Source: an uncultured Erythrobacter sp. (GTDB lineage Bacteria; Pseudomonadota; Alphaproteobacteria; Sphingomonadales; Sphingomonadaceae). Taken from it: DNA of 64,000 bases. The stretch is from positions 1,178,001-1,242,000 of the forward strand of contig CANNCZ010000001.1 of assembly GCA_947503275.1 (NCBI GenBank), read 5' to 3'. Made by a program: the position numbers and the translations under genes. Of the stretch, positions 46,043 through 56,076 are shown piece after piece. Positions within the stretch are counted from its first letter, which is position 1, and each line of letters opens with the position of its first letter. The notes under the pieces were generated by a model. That model was not told the DNA's origin. It saw only the letters and a list, made by a program, of their open reading frames with translations, and ran no database searches.

Positions 46043-47185
46043 TTATCCCGAAAGGCTCACCGCGCCGCCCGAATGCCGCTCAAGATTGCCCGCCAATTCT
46101 CGCTCCAGCAATGCCATATGCACCGTCGCAGCATCGCTGCCCGATTGGCGGATAAGTTCATCGACTGCAATGGGCGCTGTGGTTAGCAGCCTTGCGACCG
46201 CGTCGCTTTCATCACCTTTTGCTTTGCCCTCGCCCCATTCTAACAGGCTCAACTCTTCGTAATCGAACACCGTCCGCTCCTCTGTGACACGGAATTGCGA
46301 GCGCGGTGCACCAGTGAAGCTTTCGAGCAATTCAACCACTTCGGCAGGGTCGCTGACCAGAACGGCGCCGTCGCGGATCAATTGGTTGCAACCGTGGGAG
46401 CGCGTGTCGAGCGGGGAGCCAGGGATCGCCATAACTTCGCGCCCGGCCTCTCCTGCTAGCCGCGCAGTGATAAGTGAGCCGGATTTGGGCGCAGCTTCAA
46501 CGACCAAAGTGCCGCTCGCTAGCCCTGCAATAATGCGGTTGCGGCTGGGGAAGTGACGGCCACGCGGCTCTGTGCCCGGCGGTTGTTCCGCAATAAGCAA
46601 CCCCTCTTTAGCGATGCGTTCTTGCAAGTCAGTGTGCTGTGGCGGGTAGGCGATATCGATGCCACTTGCGATCACGCCAATGGTCTGCGGCAGAGAGCCT
46701 TGATGCGCAGCCCCATCGATCCCGCGTGCCAGTCCTGACACCACGGTAAAGCCCGCCTGCGCCAATTCCTCAGCAAAATCGCGCGCCAATTTGCACGCGG
46801 CTGCCGACGCATTGCGGGCACCAACCATCGCGACACAGGGTGTGTTTACCAGCTCCAAGCGACCCCGGCAGGTGATGATCGGCGGTGCGCTTTCAATGGC
46901 GCTCAATAAGGCTGGATAATCGGCCTGATCGTGGAAAAGGTAACGCGCATCGGCGGCGATGACGCCCTCAATCTCACGCTCAATCCGGTCCAGGGGTGCT
47001 GGTCGATAAGGTGTCTTTCCGCGCGATCCCAAGTCAGGCAGCGCCTCTATCGCGGCCCGAGCATTGCCGAACCGGGCGATCAATTGCGCATAACTGACCG
47101 GCCCAATATTGGGTGAGCGCAGCAGACGAATGCGTGCAAAGGCTTCCTCTTGGGAAAGCACCGGTTGCGACCCCTGTGCCTCCAT
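46043..47185 (-). CDS. dprA: DNA-processing protein DprA
   Basis: A 380-residue protein with a SAM-like N-terminus (IGPVSYAQLIARFG) and a Rossmann-like DprA domain (AMVGARNASAAACKLAR, VVSGLARGIDGAAHQGSL, PSRNRIIAGLASGTLVVEA), plus a C-terminal winged helix. DprA loads RecA on incoming single-stranded DNA during transformation. Start at ATG 47185, just after the plsY stop; the open frame upstream overlaps plsY. Confidence 0.95.
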   Translation of the reverse strand: MEAQGSQPVLSQEEAFARIRLLRSPNIGPVSYAQLIARFGNARAAIEALPDLGSRGKTPYRPAPLDRIEREIEGVIAADARYLFHDQADYPALLSAIESAPPIITCRGRLELVNTPCVAMVGARNASAAACKLARDFAEELAQAGFTVVSGLARGIDGAAHQGSLPQTIGVIASGIDIAYPPQHTDLQERIAKEGLLIAEQPPGTEPRGRHFPSRNRIIAGLASGTLVVEAAPKSGSLITARLAGEAGREVMAIPGSPLDTRSHGCNQLIRDGAVLVSDPAEVVELLESFTGAPRSQFRVTEERTVFDYEELSLLEWGEGKAKGDESDAVARLLTTAPIAVDELIRQSGSDAATVHMALLERELAGNLERHSGGAVSLSG

Positions 47186-47201
47186 TACGAGATGCTGCCC
47201 G

Positions 47202-47837
47202 TCATTTCTTGCCGCCGATCTTGGGTTCCTCACCCTTCATCAACCGCCCAATATTCTCCCGGTGAAGATAGATGATGAGCAGTGCAATTGCGGCCAGAAC
47301 GGGGAAAAACTGCGGATATCCGAACAAAGGCGCAGCGGCAGCTGCAGCAACCACCGAGGCCATGCCAGCAAGCGATGAGATGCGGAAAATCGCCAACATT
47401 CCGATCCAGACCGCCGCATAGGCCAGCCCGACCGGCCATGCGAGACCAAACGCAACGCCAGCATTGGTAGCAACGCCCTTACCACCCTTGAATTTGAGCC
47501 AGACCGGATAGCAATGCCCAATCACCGCACCGCCGGCTGCAAAGGCCTTCAACACGTCGGGGTCAGTTGGGATATTAGTCTGTATTCCAAGGTCATCATA
47601 GAACGCGAAGGACAGGAAACCGGCGAGAAAAACGGCCACAAACCCTTTGAGCAGGTCGAGCAATAATGTGCCCGCCGCCAGCCCCTTGTTGCCCGTCCGC
47701 AGAACATTGGTCGCGCCGATATTGCCGCTGCCAATATTGCGCACATCGCCAATCCCCGCAGCCTTTGTCAAAAGCAGACCAAAGGGGATTGAGCCGCACA
47801 AATAGCCGACCAATATTGCAGCAAGAATCGATTCCAT
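47202..47837 (-). CDS. plsY: Glycerol-3-phosphate acyltransferase PlsY
   Basis: A 211-residue polytopic membrane enzyme that acylates glycerol-3-phosphate from acyl-phosphate, the first step of phospholipid synthesis. Motifs GSGNIGATNVLRTG and KFKGGKGVATNAGV are intact. It leads the plsY-dprA-membrane protein run. Confidence 0.97.
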   Translation of the reverse strand: MESILAAILVGYLCGSIPFGLLLTKAAGIGDVRNIGSGNIGATNVLRTGNKGLAAGTLLLDLLKGFVAVFLAGFLSFAFYDDLGIQTNIPTDPDVLKAFAAGGAVIGHCYPVWLKFKGGKGVATNAGVAFGLAWPVGLAYAAVWIGMLAIFRISSLAGMASVVAAAAAAPLFGYPQFFPVLAAIALLIIYLHRENIGRLMKGEEPKIGGKK

Positions 47838-47950
47838 CGGGTCTCCTTAGGCTCCTTGGCCCCTTTTCGCTGGGACACTCGGCTTTCCTTTTCTGCGTGC
47901 CTAAGTAATAGACCGCGCCACCACAAGTTCACATGTAAGCGAAAACAGTC

Positions 47951-48766
47951 ATTTCCGACGCATCTGCCCCCATTCTGTTGTTCGATACCGGCGTTGGCGG
48001 GCTGACCGTTTACGACGCTGTGCGCGAGGTCCTGCCAAATGCACCGGTGATCTTTGCCGCCGATTATGCAGGCATGCCCTATGGCAAAAAAACCGAGGCT
48101 GAGGTCGCCGCCCGGGTCGCTGGGTTGTTGGGCCGGATGTGTGAACGGTATCAGCCGCGCCTCGCCTGCATTGCCTGCAATACGGCCAGCACAATTGCGC
48201 TGGGCATGGTGCGCGAGGTTCTTGAAATACCGATTGTCGGCACCGTCCCCGCGATTAAGCCAGCGGCGATGGACGCTCAGTCAAAAGTCATCGGATTGCT
48301 TGGCACGCAGGCAACCATCCGCCAAAAATATGTCGACGATCTCGAGCGAGATTTTGCAAACGGGAAAACCCTGTTGCGCCACGCAGCCCCCGACTTGGTG
48401 GACGAGGCGGAGAACAAGTTGCGCGGCAAAGCGGTCAATCGCGATGTGCTGAAAGCGGCATTGGAAGGGTTGGAGAATCAGGAAAAAGGGCTCTGGCTCG
48501 ATTCCATCGTGCTTGGCTGCACGCACTTTCCGCTGCTGAAAGATGACCTGATGGATGTCGCAGTGTTCGACATGGGACTTTCGCCCGATCTTCGATTTGT
48601 CGACGGATCAAAAGGAATAGCGCGGCGCATTGCGGACCGGCTGGATGGTAAGGAATTTGAACGAAGCGCACCCAATCGGTTCGTCTTCACTGGTGTCAAA
48701 GAGGTCGTCAGCGGGCTTGAAGCAACCCTCTCAGAACGCGGCTTTGGCCCTCCTGAGCCATTCTAA
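47951..48766 (+). CDS. murI: Glutamate racemase (start codon unusual)
   Basis: Racemase making D-glutamate for peptidoglycan. Catalytic cysteines lie in ACNTAST and VLGCTHFPLL, with FDTGVGGLTV at the N-terminus. No ATG or GTG opens the frame after the TAA at 47936. The first usable standard start is TTG 47978, but it would remove residues SDASAPILL, which form the first strand in relatives. ATT 47951 would give the usual length (about 271 residues). Start therefore uncertain between ATT 47951, CTG 47975 and TTG 47978. Confidence 0.9.
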   Translation: MSDASAPILLFDTGVGGLTVYDAVREVLPNAPVIFAADYAGMPYGKKTEAEVAARVAGLLGRMCERYQPRLACIACNTASTIALGMVREVLEIPIVGTVPAIKPAAMDAQSKVIGLLGTQATIRQKYVDDLERDFANGKTLLRHAAPDLVDEAENKLRGKAVNRDVLKAALEGLENQEKGLWLDSIVLGCTHFPLLKDDLMDVAVFDMGLSPDLRFVDGSKGIARRIADRLDGKEFERSAPNRFVFTGVKEVVSGLEATLSERGFGPPEPF

Positions 48767-48933
48767 AGCTGCAATTCGTTCGCAAAGATCGCTGTTTTCA
48801 ATCGCGTTCAGCCTGATTAGAAGCTCGCGGATACTTATCGGCCATCAGGGGTTGTATGGTCTGTGAAACTTTGGATTTGGACGTCAAGAGCCTGCGCGAA
48901 TAGGCCGTCCTCTTAAAAAGAGCGTGAGAGCCA

Positions 48934-50154
48934 GTGAATTACGACCATATCTTTGATCAGGCGATAGACCGGCTGCATGAGGAAGGCCGTTACCGCGTCT
49001 TTATCGACATTATGCGCAACAAAGGCGCATATCCCAATGCTCGCTGTTTCCACGGCCACAATGGGCCAAAGCCGATCACTGTGTGGTGCTCAAACGACTA
49101 CCTCGCAATGGGCCAACACGATGTTGTGATCGGCGCGATGGAAGAGGCGCTGCACGATGTGGGCGCAGGGTCCGGCGGCACACGCAATATCGGCGGCAAC
49201 ACGCATCTCCACGTTGAGCTGGAACGCGAGCTCGCCGATCTGCATGGCAAGGACACCGCCCTTCTGTTCACGTCAGGCTATGTCTCAAACGATGCGACAT
49301 TGTCGACGCTCGCCAAATTACTGCCCGGCTGTGTGATTTTCTCCGATGAGTTAAACCATGCGAGCATGATCGCGGGCATCCGCAATTCGGGCTGTGAGAA
49401 ACGCGTTTTCCGGCACAATGATCTCGCTCACCTCGAAGAGCTGTTGGCAGCCGAAGACCCCGCGACGCCAAAGTTGATAGCGTTTGAGAGCGTCTATTCG
49501 ATGGATGGCGACGTCGCACCAATCCATGCAATTTGCGACCTAGCGGAAAAGTACAACGCGCTCACTTACATCGACGAAGTGCACGCAGTTGGCATGTATG
49601 GCGAACGCGGCGGCGGTATCTCCGAACGCGACAACGCCGCGCACCGGATCGACATTATCGAGGGGACGCTGGGCAAGGCGTTTGGCGTGATGGGCGGCTA
49701 TATTGCAGCGAGCACCAAAGTGGTCGACTGCATCCGCTCCTATGCGCCCGGCTTCATCTTCACCACTTCGCTTTCGCCCGTGCTGGTCGCGGGCGTTCTG
49801 GCATCGGTCAAACACCTCAAATCGTCCAATGTGGAGCGCAACGCGCAGCAACAAGCTGCCGCGACGCTGAAACTGAAATTTGCAGAAGCGGGCCTGCCCG
49901 TCATGGACAGCACCACGCATATCGTGCCGTTGATGGTCGGCGATCCGGCCCGAGCCAAGAAGATCAGCGACATCTTGCTCGCTGAATACGGCGTCTATGT
50001 GCAGCCGATCAATTACCCAACCGTGCCGCGCGGCACAGAGCGTCTGCGCTTCACCCCCGGCCCGCATCACTCGGCGGAGATGATGAGCGAACTGACAGAG
50101 GCTCTGGTGGAGATTTGGGACCGTCTAGATATTGAACTGGCTGAGGCGGCGTAA
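48934..50154 (+). CDS. hemA: 5-Aminolevulinate synthase
   Basis: A 406-residue PLP enzyme condensing glycine and succinyl-CoA to ALA, the C4 haem route of alphaproteobacteria. Landmarks are [30 protein letters not shown] and the PLP-lysine motif [17 protein letters not shown] 48934 is the start. The succinyl-CoA it uses is also the end product of the propionyl-CoA operon in this window. Confidence 0.97.
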   Translation: MNYDHIFDQAIDRLHEEGRYRVFIDIMRNKGAYPNARCFHGHNGPKPITVWCSNDYLAMGQHDVVIGAMEEALHDVGAGSGGTRNIGGNTHLHVELERELADLHGKDTALLFTSGYVSNDATLSTLAKLLPGCVIFSDELNHASMIAGIRNSGCEKRVFRHNDLAHLEELLAAEDPATPKLIAFESVYSMDGDVAPIHAICDLAEKYNALTYIDEVHAVGMYGERGGGISERDNAAHRIDIIEGTLGKAFGVMGGYIAASTKVVDCIRSYAPGFIFTTSLSPVLVAGVLASVKHLKSSNVERNAQQQAAATLKLKFAEAGLPVMDSTTHIVPLMVGDPARAKKISDILLAEYGVYVQPINYPTVPRGTERLRFTPGPHHSAEMMSELTEALVEIWDRLDIELAEAA

Positions 50155-50221
50155 ACGCATCGGCTTGAAGTTTCGCGTCTGATTGCGCACAACCCCTCTC
50201 AAACACCTTGGGAGAGGGATT

Positions 50222-51079
50222 ATGGCGACCACATTTGATCGTGCGAAGCTGAACATCGGCACACTTGATATTCGGCCCATGGCGCCCGCCGTCGGCGCAG
50301 AGATCCTTAACATTGATCTTGCAGCGCCTGACATCGGTGATCAGATCAATGATATCCGCGCGGCGCTGCTCAAACATGGCGTGATATTCTTCCGCGATCA
50401 GGAATTGACGCAGGAACAGCATATCGCCTTTGCGCGCCATTTTGGCGATCTGGAAGTGCACCCCGCAACGCCCCAGGATCAGGCGAACCCAGAGGTTCTG
50501 CGCATCGCCCACGGGCCAAAGAGCCGCGGGCAAGAAAATTACTGGCACTCCGATGTCACATGGCGCGCGGAACCCTCGCTTGGCTCCATCCTGCTGGCCC
50601 GCGAAGTGCCCGATGTTGGCGGGGATACCTGCTTTGCCAACATGCACCTCGCTTATGAGCGCCTGTCCGAGCAGATGAAGCGCTTTTGCGAGGGCCTGAC
50701 CGCGGTGCACGATATTTCCCGTGTATTTGCCAAGCGTCTGGGCAAAGCGCCTGAGGATTTGCACGAGAAATATCCGCCCATGCGCCATCCGGTGATCCGC
50801 ACCCATCCCGAAACGGGCGAGCGGGTTATCTACGTCAACACCGCCTTCACCTCACATATTGAGGGGTTATCGGCAGAGGAAAGCCGCTGGCTGCTCGCGC
50901 ATCTCTACGAAACCGCGATGGATACAGAGGTGCAATGCCGGTTCCGCTGGAAAGCGGGATCAATCGCCTTTTGGGACAATCGGGTCAGCCAGCATTTGGC
51001 TGTCTCAGACTACTTCCCCGCGCGCCGCGTAATGGAGCGGGTAACGATCGCCGGCGATAAGCCGTATTTCGAGGCATAA
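50222..51079 (+). CDS. TauD/TfdA-family 2-oxoglutarate dioxygenase
   Basis: A 285-residue Fe(II)/2-oxoglutarate dioxygenase. The iron ligands are His109 and Asp111 (WHSDVTW) and His258 (SQHLAVSDY), with the arginine for 2-oxoglutarate in the ARRVMERVTI end. Family members oxidise taurine, alkyl sulfates or aromatic ethers; the substrate here is not evident. ATG 50222 follows GGGAGAGGG, and the upstream in-frame start is rejected. Confidence 0.92.
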   Translation: MATTFDRAKLNIGTLDIRPMAPAVGAEILNIDLAAPDIGDQINDIRAALLKHGVIFFRDQELTQEQHIAFARHFGDLEVHPATPQDQANPEVLRIAHGPKSRGQENYWHSDVTWRAEPSLGSILLAREVPDVGGDTCFANMHLAYERLSEQMKRFCEGLTAVHDISRVFAKRLGKAPEDLHEKYPPMRHPVIRTHPETGERVIYVNTAFTSHIEGLSAEESRWLLAHLYETAMDTEVQCRFRWKAGSIAFWDNRVSQHLAVSDYFPARRVMERVTIAGDKPYFEA

Positions 51080-51163
51080 GCTGGCACCATTGCCGTAGCG
51101 TACTTTGCGCCCTGCCCACCTTCCGCTAGCTCTCTTGTCGAAACAGATTCGGGAGACGAGTAA

Positions 51164-51856
51164 GTGTACGGCAACCCTGACCAGAAATATGATGAAGTGG
51201 TGCTGGGGCGCCGGTCGGTCCGTGGCTATCTAGACAAACCTGTTCCACAAGAGCTGATCGAGGAAGTTTTGGAGATGGCTATGCGCTCGCCCTCTTCCAT
51301 GAACACTCAGCCTTATCACTTTCATGTGATCACTGGTGAACCGCTGGATCGCATCCGTAAGGGCAACACCGAACGCATTCTTGCAGGCGAGCCTGACAGC
51401 CGCGAGTTCCGCAAAGGCCACCCCTTCCAAGGTGTCCACCGTGACCGCCAGGTTGGCTGCGCAATCCAGCTATTCGAAGCGATGGGCATTGGCCGCGATG
51501 ACAAGGAGAAACGCCAAGACTGGGTGCTGCGCGGATTTCGCCAGTTCGACGCACCCGTTTGTGTGATCATCACCTATGACAAAGAGTTGAGCGATGCAGA
51601 TGACACTGTGTTTGATTGCGGAGCGGTCACGACTGCAATGGTCAACGCGGCGTGGTCACGCGGGCTGGGTTGTGTGATCAACAGCCAAGGGATCATGCAA
51701 AGCCCGGTTGTGCGAGAACACGCCAGCATTCCGGACGATCAGGTGATCATGAAAGCCATCGCCATGGGCTGGCCAGATGAAGAGTTCCCAGCGAACCCGG
51801 TAAAGATCACTCGCCGCGAAGTGTCAGAAGCCGCGCGGTTTGTCGGCTTCAACTAA
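51164..51856 (+). CDS. Nitroreductase-family FMN oxidoreductase
   Basis: A 230-residue flavoprotein (LGRRSVRGYLDKPVPQELIEE, MRSPSSMNTQPYHFHVI, KAIAMGWPDEEFPANP). It transfers electrons from NAD(P)H to nitro compounds or quinones. The GTG at 51164 follows GGGAGACGA. The gene lies 84 bases after the dioxygenase and may share its transcript. Confidence 0.92.
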   Translation: MYGNPDQKYDEVVLGRRSVRGYLDKPVPQELIEEVLEMAMRSPSSMNTQPYHFHVITGEPLDRIRKGNTERILAGEPDSREFRKGHPFQGVHRDRQVGCAIQLFEAMGIGRDDKEKRQDWVLRGFRQFDAPVCVIITYDKELSDADDTVFDCGAVTTAMVNAAWSRGLGCVINSQGIMQSPVVREHASIPDDQVIMKAIAMGWPDEEFPANPVKITRREVSEAARFVGFN

Positions 51857-51859
51857 GCG

Positions 51860-52909
51860 TTAGGATACGGCTGCGGCTTCGCGGAATGTCATCATCCGGC
51901 CGCTGTCCTCGTCCCACAATGCTAGGTTCAGCGCGCGCAAGGATTGAAGCGCGGTGATCCGGTTAAACCTCTGCATCTCCGGGTGAGCCTTGAGCACTTC
52001 TGGCAAGCGGTAAAACGGAACCCGGCTTGCCAGATGGTGGATGTGGTGGATGCCGATATTGCCGGTAAACCAGGCCATGGGCGCAGGCAGATCGAGAAAC
52101 GTACTTCCGCCCATCGCTGCATCGTGGAACTGCCAGTCGGGCTTATTCTGCCAATAGGCATCCTCAAACTGATGCTGCACATAGAACAGCCACACGCCAA
52201 GGCTCGCGGCGAGTATAAGCGTAGGCAGATACACCAAGGCGACCGCCATCGGCGATGTTAGTGCTGACAATCCGGCAAGGATCGCAACTGCGATCAATGT
52301 AGTCGCCATCGCACTCACCCAATAGGAACGCCCCTGATCCATCAACCCGATGGGCAGACGGTGCTGGACCAAGAACAGGTAAGCGGGACCGATAATCATC
52401 AAAAGCGCAGGATGACGATACAAGCGGTAGAAGAACCGGCGAAAAGGGCTCAATTCGCGGAATTCGCGTACGGTCAAAGTGTCGACATCACCATGCCCGC
52501 GCGCATCCAGGTTGCCGGTGCCTGCATGGTGCAACGCGTGATTGCGCCGCCAGCAAGCATAGGGCGTCAAAGTCAGCACGCCGATGATGCGCCCCACCCA
52601 ATCACTGGTGGCACTGCTTTTGAGGAAAGATCCATGCCCGCAATCATGCTGAACTATAAACAGCCGCAGCAGGAACAGAGCGGCCAGCGGAATCAGGGCT
52701 AGCGCGAAATAATATCCGGCATCGACGGCCCAAAGGGTCAGCCCAAAAAGGGCGCAATACGGAACGAATGTGATCGCCAGCTCAATAAAGCTACGCACAC
52801 TCTTCGGCTTCGTAAAAGCGTTGAATTCCCTTGCCAGCTTTCGCGGATCAGGTTGGTCGCTATGCGATCCCGGCTCAGGAATTTCACGCGCGTCTTGGAG
52901 TGGCGGCAC
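51860..52909 (-). CDS. Fatty acid desaturase
   Basis: A 349-residue membrane di-iron desaturase with three histidine boxes: HDCGH (about 88-92), HALHH (about 124-128) and HHIHH (near 277), plus several membrane helices. It introduces a double bond into acyl chains of lipids, with the exact position unknown. It converges on the nitroreductase gene with a 3-base gap. GTG 52909 is the start, with no strong ribosome site, so the start is less certain. Confidence 0.9.
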   Translation of the reverse strand: MPPLQDAREIPEPGSHSDQPDPRKLAREFNAFTKPKSVRSFIELAITFVPYCALFGLTLWAVDAGYYFALALIPLAALFLLRLFIVQHDCGHGSFLKSSATSDWVGRIIGVLTLTPYACWRRNHALHHAGTGNLDARGHGDVDTLTVREFRELSPFRRFFYRLYRHPALLMIIGPAYLFLVQHRLPIGLMDQGRSYWVSAMATTLIAVAILAGLSALTSPMAVALVYLPTLILAASLGVWLFYVQHQFEDAYWQNKPDWQFHDAAMGGSTFLDLPAPMAWFTGNIGIHHIHHLASRVPFYRLPEVLKAHPEMQRFNRITALQSLRALNLALWDEDSGRMMTFREAAAVS

Positions 52910-53191
52910 AGGGGTCTCGCATGGGAATTACAGGGACAAAAGCGGAGGTTTTACAATGGGCCAACGTTGCGCGAGGAACCGCCGCTAGTCAATGCGTAGT
53001 CGGGTTGATCGATGAGTTGGTTGCTGGTTCCGCTGAGCGACTTGCAGTTGGTCGTCTTAGATCGCCTTTTAGACGACGACCATCGGGGCATGGTGGAGTG
53101 CCCGATTGACTATTCAGATGCCCCAATCACAAATCGTTCACCCACGCCCTCGCAGTTCCTGCGCCAGGCGAATCCCATGAGGTGATATCGG
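52910..53191. other. Intergenic region between desaturase and exported propeller protein
   Basis: About 280 bases. It contains an 8-base inverted repeat TGGTCGTC (53049-53056) / GACGACCA (53075-53082) without a T tract. A 62-codon frame from ATG 52921 is present but has no gene-like features. The divergent promoters of the two genes are expected here. Confidence 0.45.
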
Positions 53192-54067
53192 ATGAAACGC
53201 GCATCAGCAGCCCTTACAGCATTGCTCGCATCATTGGCCGTCGGGGTAAGCGGCCACGCGCAACACTCTACCGACAAAGAGGCGCCCGAGCTCGCTGGGC
53301 CGTATCTCGGCCAGACGCCGCCGGGCAATACCCCCGAACCTTTCGCCCCCGGCACCGTTACTTCAGATCGATGGGAATATGGCGGCGTTTTTTCGCCCGA
53401 TATGACTGAGTTCTACCTGCTCAAAGACGATGAGGAAGGCGAAACCAGTTTCGTCGTCTTTGAACAACACGGCGACACATGGCGAGAGAGGTACATCTCT
53501 GAGCGGGTGGGCCAACCCTACGTCTCTCCCGACGGCAAGATGATGCATCTGGGAAGCCGATTTATGACCCGCACTGAGGCCGGGTGGTCCGAGATCGAAA
53601 GCCACAGCGGCGCATTCGAAGACTTTCGAATAATGCGCATGACTTCGTCTTTGAGCGGCACTTACTTCTTTGACGAAGTCGGAATGCCCGGTGGAGATGG
53701 CCGGATTCGATATTCGCGATTGGTCGATGGCACGCGTGAAGAGCCGCAACTGGTTAGCGATGCGGTCAACACCGGTGAAATGCTCGCCCATCCCTTTATA
53801 GCACCTGACGAGTCTTACCTTCTATGGGACGGCCGGAAAGACGGCGGATATGGTAGTTCTGATATCTATATCAGCTTCCGCCAGCCAGGTGGCGACTGGG
53901 GCGAAGCGATCAATCTGGGCGAGGCGATCAATACGGCCGCATGGGAAGCCTCTGCCAGCGTGACGCCAGATGGAAAGTACTTGTTCTTTCACCGCACCGT
54001 GAGTGAAGGCAATGTCGATATTTTTTGGGTCGATGCGCAAGTGATCGAGGACCTGCGGCCGCAATAG
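53192..54067 (+). CDS. Exported TolB/PD40-type beta-propeller protein
   Basis: A 291-residue protein with a signal peptide (MKRASAALTALLASLAVGVS, cut near HAQ). Repeats of the PD40 kind are visible: VFSPDMTEFYLLKD, PYVSPDGKMMHLGS, PFIAPDESYLLWDG, SVTPDGKYLFFHR. It is predicted to be periplasmic and to bind a ligand or protein. Function unknown. It converges on the decarboxylase gene. Confidence 0.82.
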   Translation: MKRASAALTALLASLAVGVSGHAQHSTDKEAPELAGPYLGQTPPGNTPEPFAPGTVTSDRWEYGGVFSPDMTEFYLLKDDEEGETSFVVFEQHGDTWRERYISERVGQPYVSPDGKMMHLGSRFMTRTEAGWSEIESHSGAFEDFRIMRMTSSLSGTYFFDEVGMPGGDGRIRYSRLVDGTREEPQLVSDAVNTGEMLAHPFIAPDESYLLWDGRKDGGYGSSDIYISFRQPGGDWGEAINLGEAINTAAWEASASVTPDGKYLFFHRTVSEGNVDIFWVDAQVIEDLRPQ

Positions 54068-54069
54068 CC

Positions 54070-55275
54070 CTATCGCAACGACACAACGTTATCGCTCGCC
54101 TCGCGGCGGCGTGAACCATCGAATAGGCTCATCATGGGCTCGTCTTCGACCACCAGCACTTCGGCATCGCCAAATCCGTTAAAGCCGGTCTTCATCGCCG
54201 CGCCATATGCGCCCAGCATACCGATCTCGATGTAATCGCCCGCTTGAATATCGCCGGGTAACGGGAATGGGCCAGCCATATAGTCGGCATCATCGCACGT
54301 AGGGCCATAGAACGCGAAATCCTCAAGAGGATCACGCAGATCATCTTCCAACGCCGCCACGGGGAAACGCCATGCGACATGGGCCGCATCATACAGCGCG
54401 CCGTATGCGCCATCATTGATATAGAGCTCTGCCCCGCGCCGCTTTTCGACCTTTACGATCATGCTCGAATATTCCGCGGCTAGCGCCCTGCCCGGTTCAC
54501 ACCACAACTCGGCATTGTAGGCGATCGGAAGCGCTTCGAAATGCTGGTGGATGATGGCGAAGTAATCCTCGAGCGGAGGCGGCTCCATATCGGGATAGAT
54601 GCTGGGGAACCCGCCGCCCACATCGATCATGTCAATCACCACGCTTGCCTGAGCAATCGCAGCGCGGGTCCGGTCTAGCGCTTGCACAAAGGCAAACGGC
54701 GACATTGCTTGGCTTCCCACATGAAAACAAATGCCGAGCCAATCGCAATGCTGGCGGGTCAGGTGCAGCAATTCCGGCAGATCAGTGAGGTCACAGCCAA
54801 ACTTGCTAGCCAGTGACAGCTCGGAATACTCCGATGACACGCGCAAGCGCACCAACAGCCGCAGGTCACTTGCCGGTTCACCAGTTTCGGGATCGGAGCA
54901 GACCTCAACGATCTTCTCCAACTCCTCGATCGAATCCAGCGTGAACGTCTTCACGCCATGCGTGAAATATGCCTCTTTGATCGCGCCACGCGTCTTGATC
55001 GGGTGCATAAAGCACAGCTCAGCATCAGGCAGGATACCGCGTACCAACCGAACCTCTGCGATAGACGCGACGTCGTAATGGGTGACGCCCGCATCCCACA
55101 GGATCTGGATCAGATCCGGCGCAGGATTGGCCTTCACCGCATAGAGTACCTTGCCCGGAAACTTCTCTGTAAAGAACGCAGCCGCCCGCCGCGCCGCATG
55201 CGGGCGGTTCAGGATCACCGGCTCATCAGGCTCTATCGCCTGCGCTACGGTCTTGGCGTTGGGATAGGTGTGCAA
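54070..55275 (-). CDS. Ornithine-type decarboxylase (fold III PLP)
   Basis: A 401-residue alanine-racemase-fold decarboxylase with the PLP lysine in YAVKANP (Lys48), VASIAEV, HVGSQ, GGGFP and the catalytic cysteine motif GPTCDDADYM. The length and motif fit ornithine decarboxylase, giving putrescine. A lysine/ornithine dual enzyme is possible. Two kilobases away are nspC and a carboxynorspermidine dehydrogenase, so it probably supplies the diamine for them. Confidence 0.9.
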   Translation of the reverse strand: MHTYPNAKTVAQAIEPDEPVILNRPHAARRAAAFFTEKFPGKVLYAVKANPAPDLIQILWDAGVTHYDVASIAEVRLVRGILPDAELCFMHPIKTRGAIKEAYFTHGVKTFTLDSIEELEKIVEVCSDPETGEPASDLRLLVRLRVSSEYSELSLASKFGCDLTDLPELLHLTRQHCDWLGICFHVGSQAMSPFAFVQALDRTRAAIAQASVVIDMIDVGGGFPSIYPDMEPPPLEDYFAIIHQHFEALPIAYNAELWCEPGRALAAEYSSMIVKVEKRRGAELYINDGAYGALYDAAHVAWRFPVAALEDDLRDPLEDFAFYGPTCDDADYMAGPFPLPGDIQAGDYIEIGMLGAYGAAMKTGFNGFGDAEVLVVEDEPMMSLFDGSRRREASDNVVSLR

Positions 55276-55445
55276 CTCAAGGGACCCCCAGAAGGTTTAG
55301 TTTCTGTCCGCCGAAGCGGTTATGGGCTGCCTTGCGGTATTTGTCCCTTGGGGCAGCGAGAGCGCGGCTATACTGATCCGCCGCGCTTTCGCAATCAAAA
55401 TCGAACACACACGATAAAGTTCCTTACCGAGCGTGAAACGGGTTT

Positions 55446-56003
55446 TTAGAAGCCGACCTTGGGTGCCTGATCGACGGTGCCGCGCTCGCTATCATCAAGC
55501 TCGTTGAAATCGGCATTCTGGAAGCCCAGCGCGCCTGCAAACAGCACCGCAGGGAAATTCTCCCGCGCTGTGTTGAACTGCGCCACAGCGGCATTCAAAG
55601 CGCGGCGAGCAGCAGCCAGCTTGTCTTCGACATCAGCCAGTTCGCGCTGCAATTCTTGAAAATTGGCCGACGCTTTAAGGTCGGGATAGGCTTCTCCGAG
55701 CGCCAGCAGATTGTCGAGAGCGATCTTCAGACCCTGCTCGCTGCCGCTATCGGGATTGCCTTTGGCAGCGGTGTTGCGCGCTTGAATAACGGCTTCGAGG
55801 GTGTTTGCCTCGTGTCCGGCATAGCCTTTCACGGTTTCGACCAAATTGGGGATGAGATCGTGGCGTTGGCGCAGTTGGGCATCAATATCGGCGGTGCCCT
55901 GACGGACATTCTGCCGCAGCCCCACCAGATTGTTGTAAATTCCAATGACGACAATCGCGAGCAACACCGCAATGCCGAGACCAATCCAACCAAACATTCC
56001 CAT
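55446..56003 (-). CDS. lemA: LemA-family membrane-anchored protein
   Basis: A 185-residue protein with one N-terminal membrane helix (about residues 5-24) and a long helical body (QRHDLIPNLVETVKGYAGHE, ARNTAAKGNP, FNTARENFPAV). LemA proteins are widespread with unclear function. ATG 56003 is preferred, since AAGGAGGGG ends at the right distance; GTG 56012 is too close. It is divergent from the DUF3137 gene, a frequent LemA companion. Confidence 0.93.
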   Translation of the reverse strand: MGMFGWIGLGIAVLLAIVVIGIYNNLVGLRQNVRQGTADIDAQLRQRHDLIPNLVETVKGYAGHEANTLEAVIQARNTAAKGNPDSGSEQGLKIALDNLLALGEAYPDLKASANFQELQRELADVEDKLAAARRALNAAVAQFNTARENFPAVLFAGALGFQNADFNELDDSERGTVDQAPKVGF

Positions 56004-56076
56004 TTTATCCACCCCTCCTTTACCGAGCTAACATATACTAGCACTAAGAGGTTAAGGGAAAGGGGCAGGCGAAAAC

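Noticed and set aside
52921..53109. Small gene of 62 codons between desaturase and propeller protein
   Set aside because: No ribosome site, no domain or signal, and an Arg-rich C-terminal half typical of non-coding GC-rich sequence.
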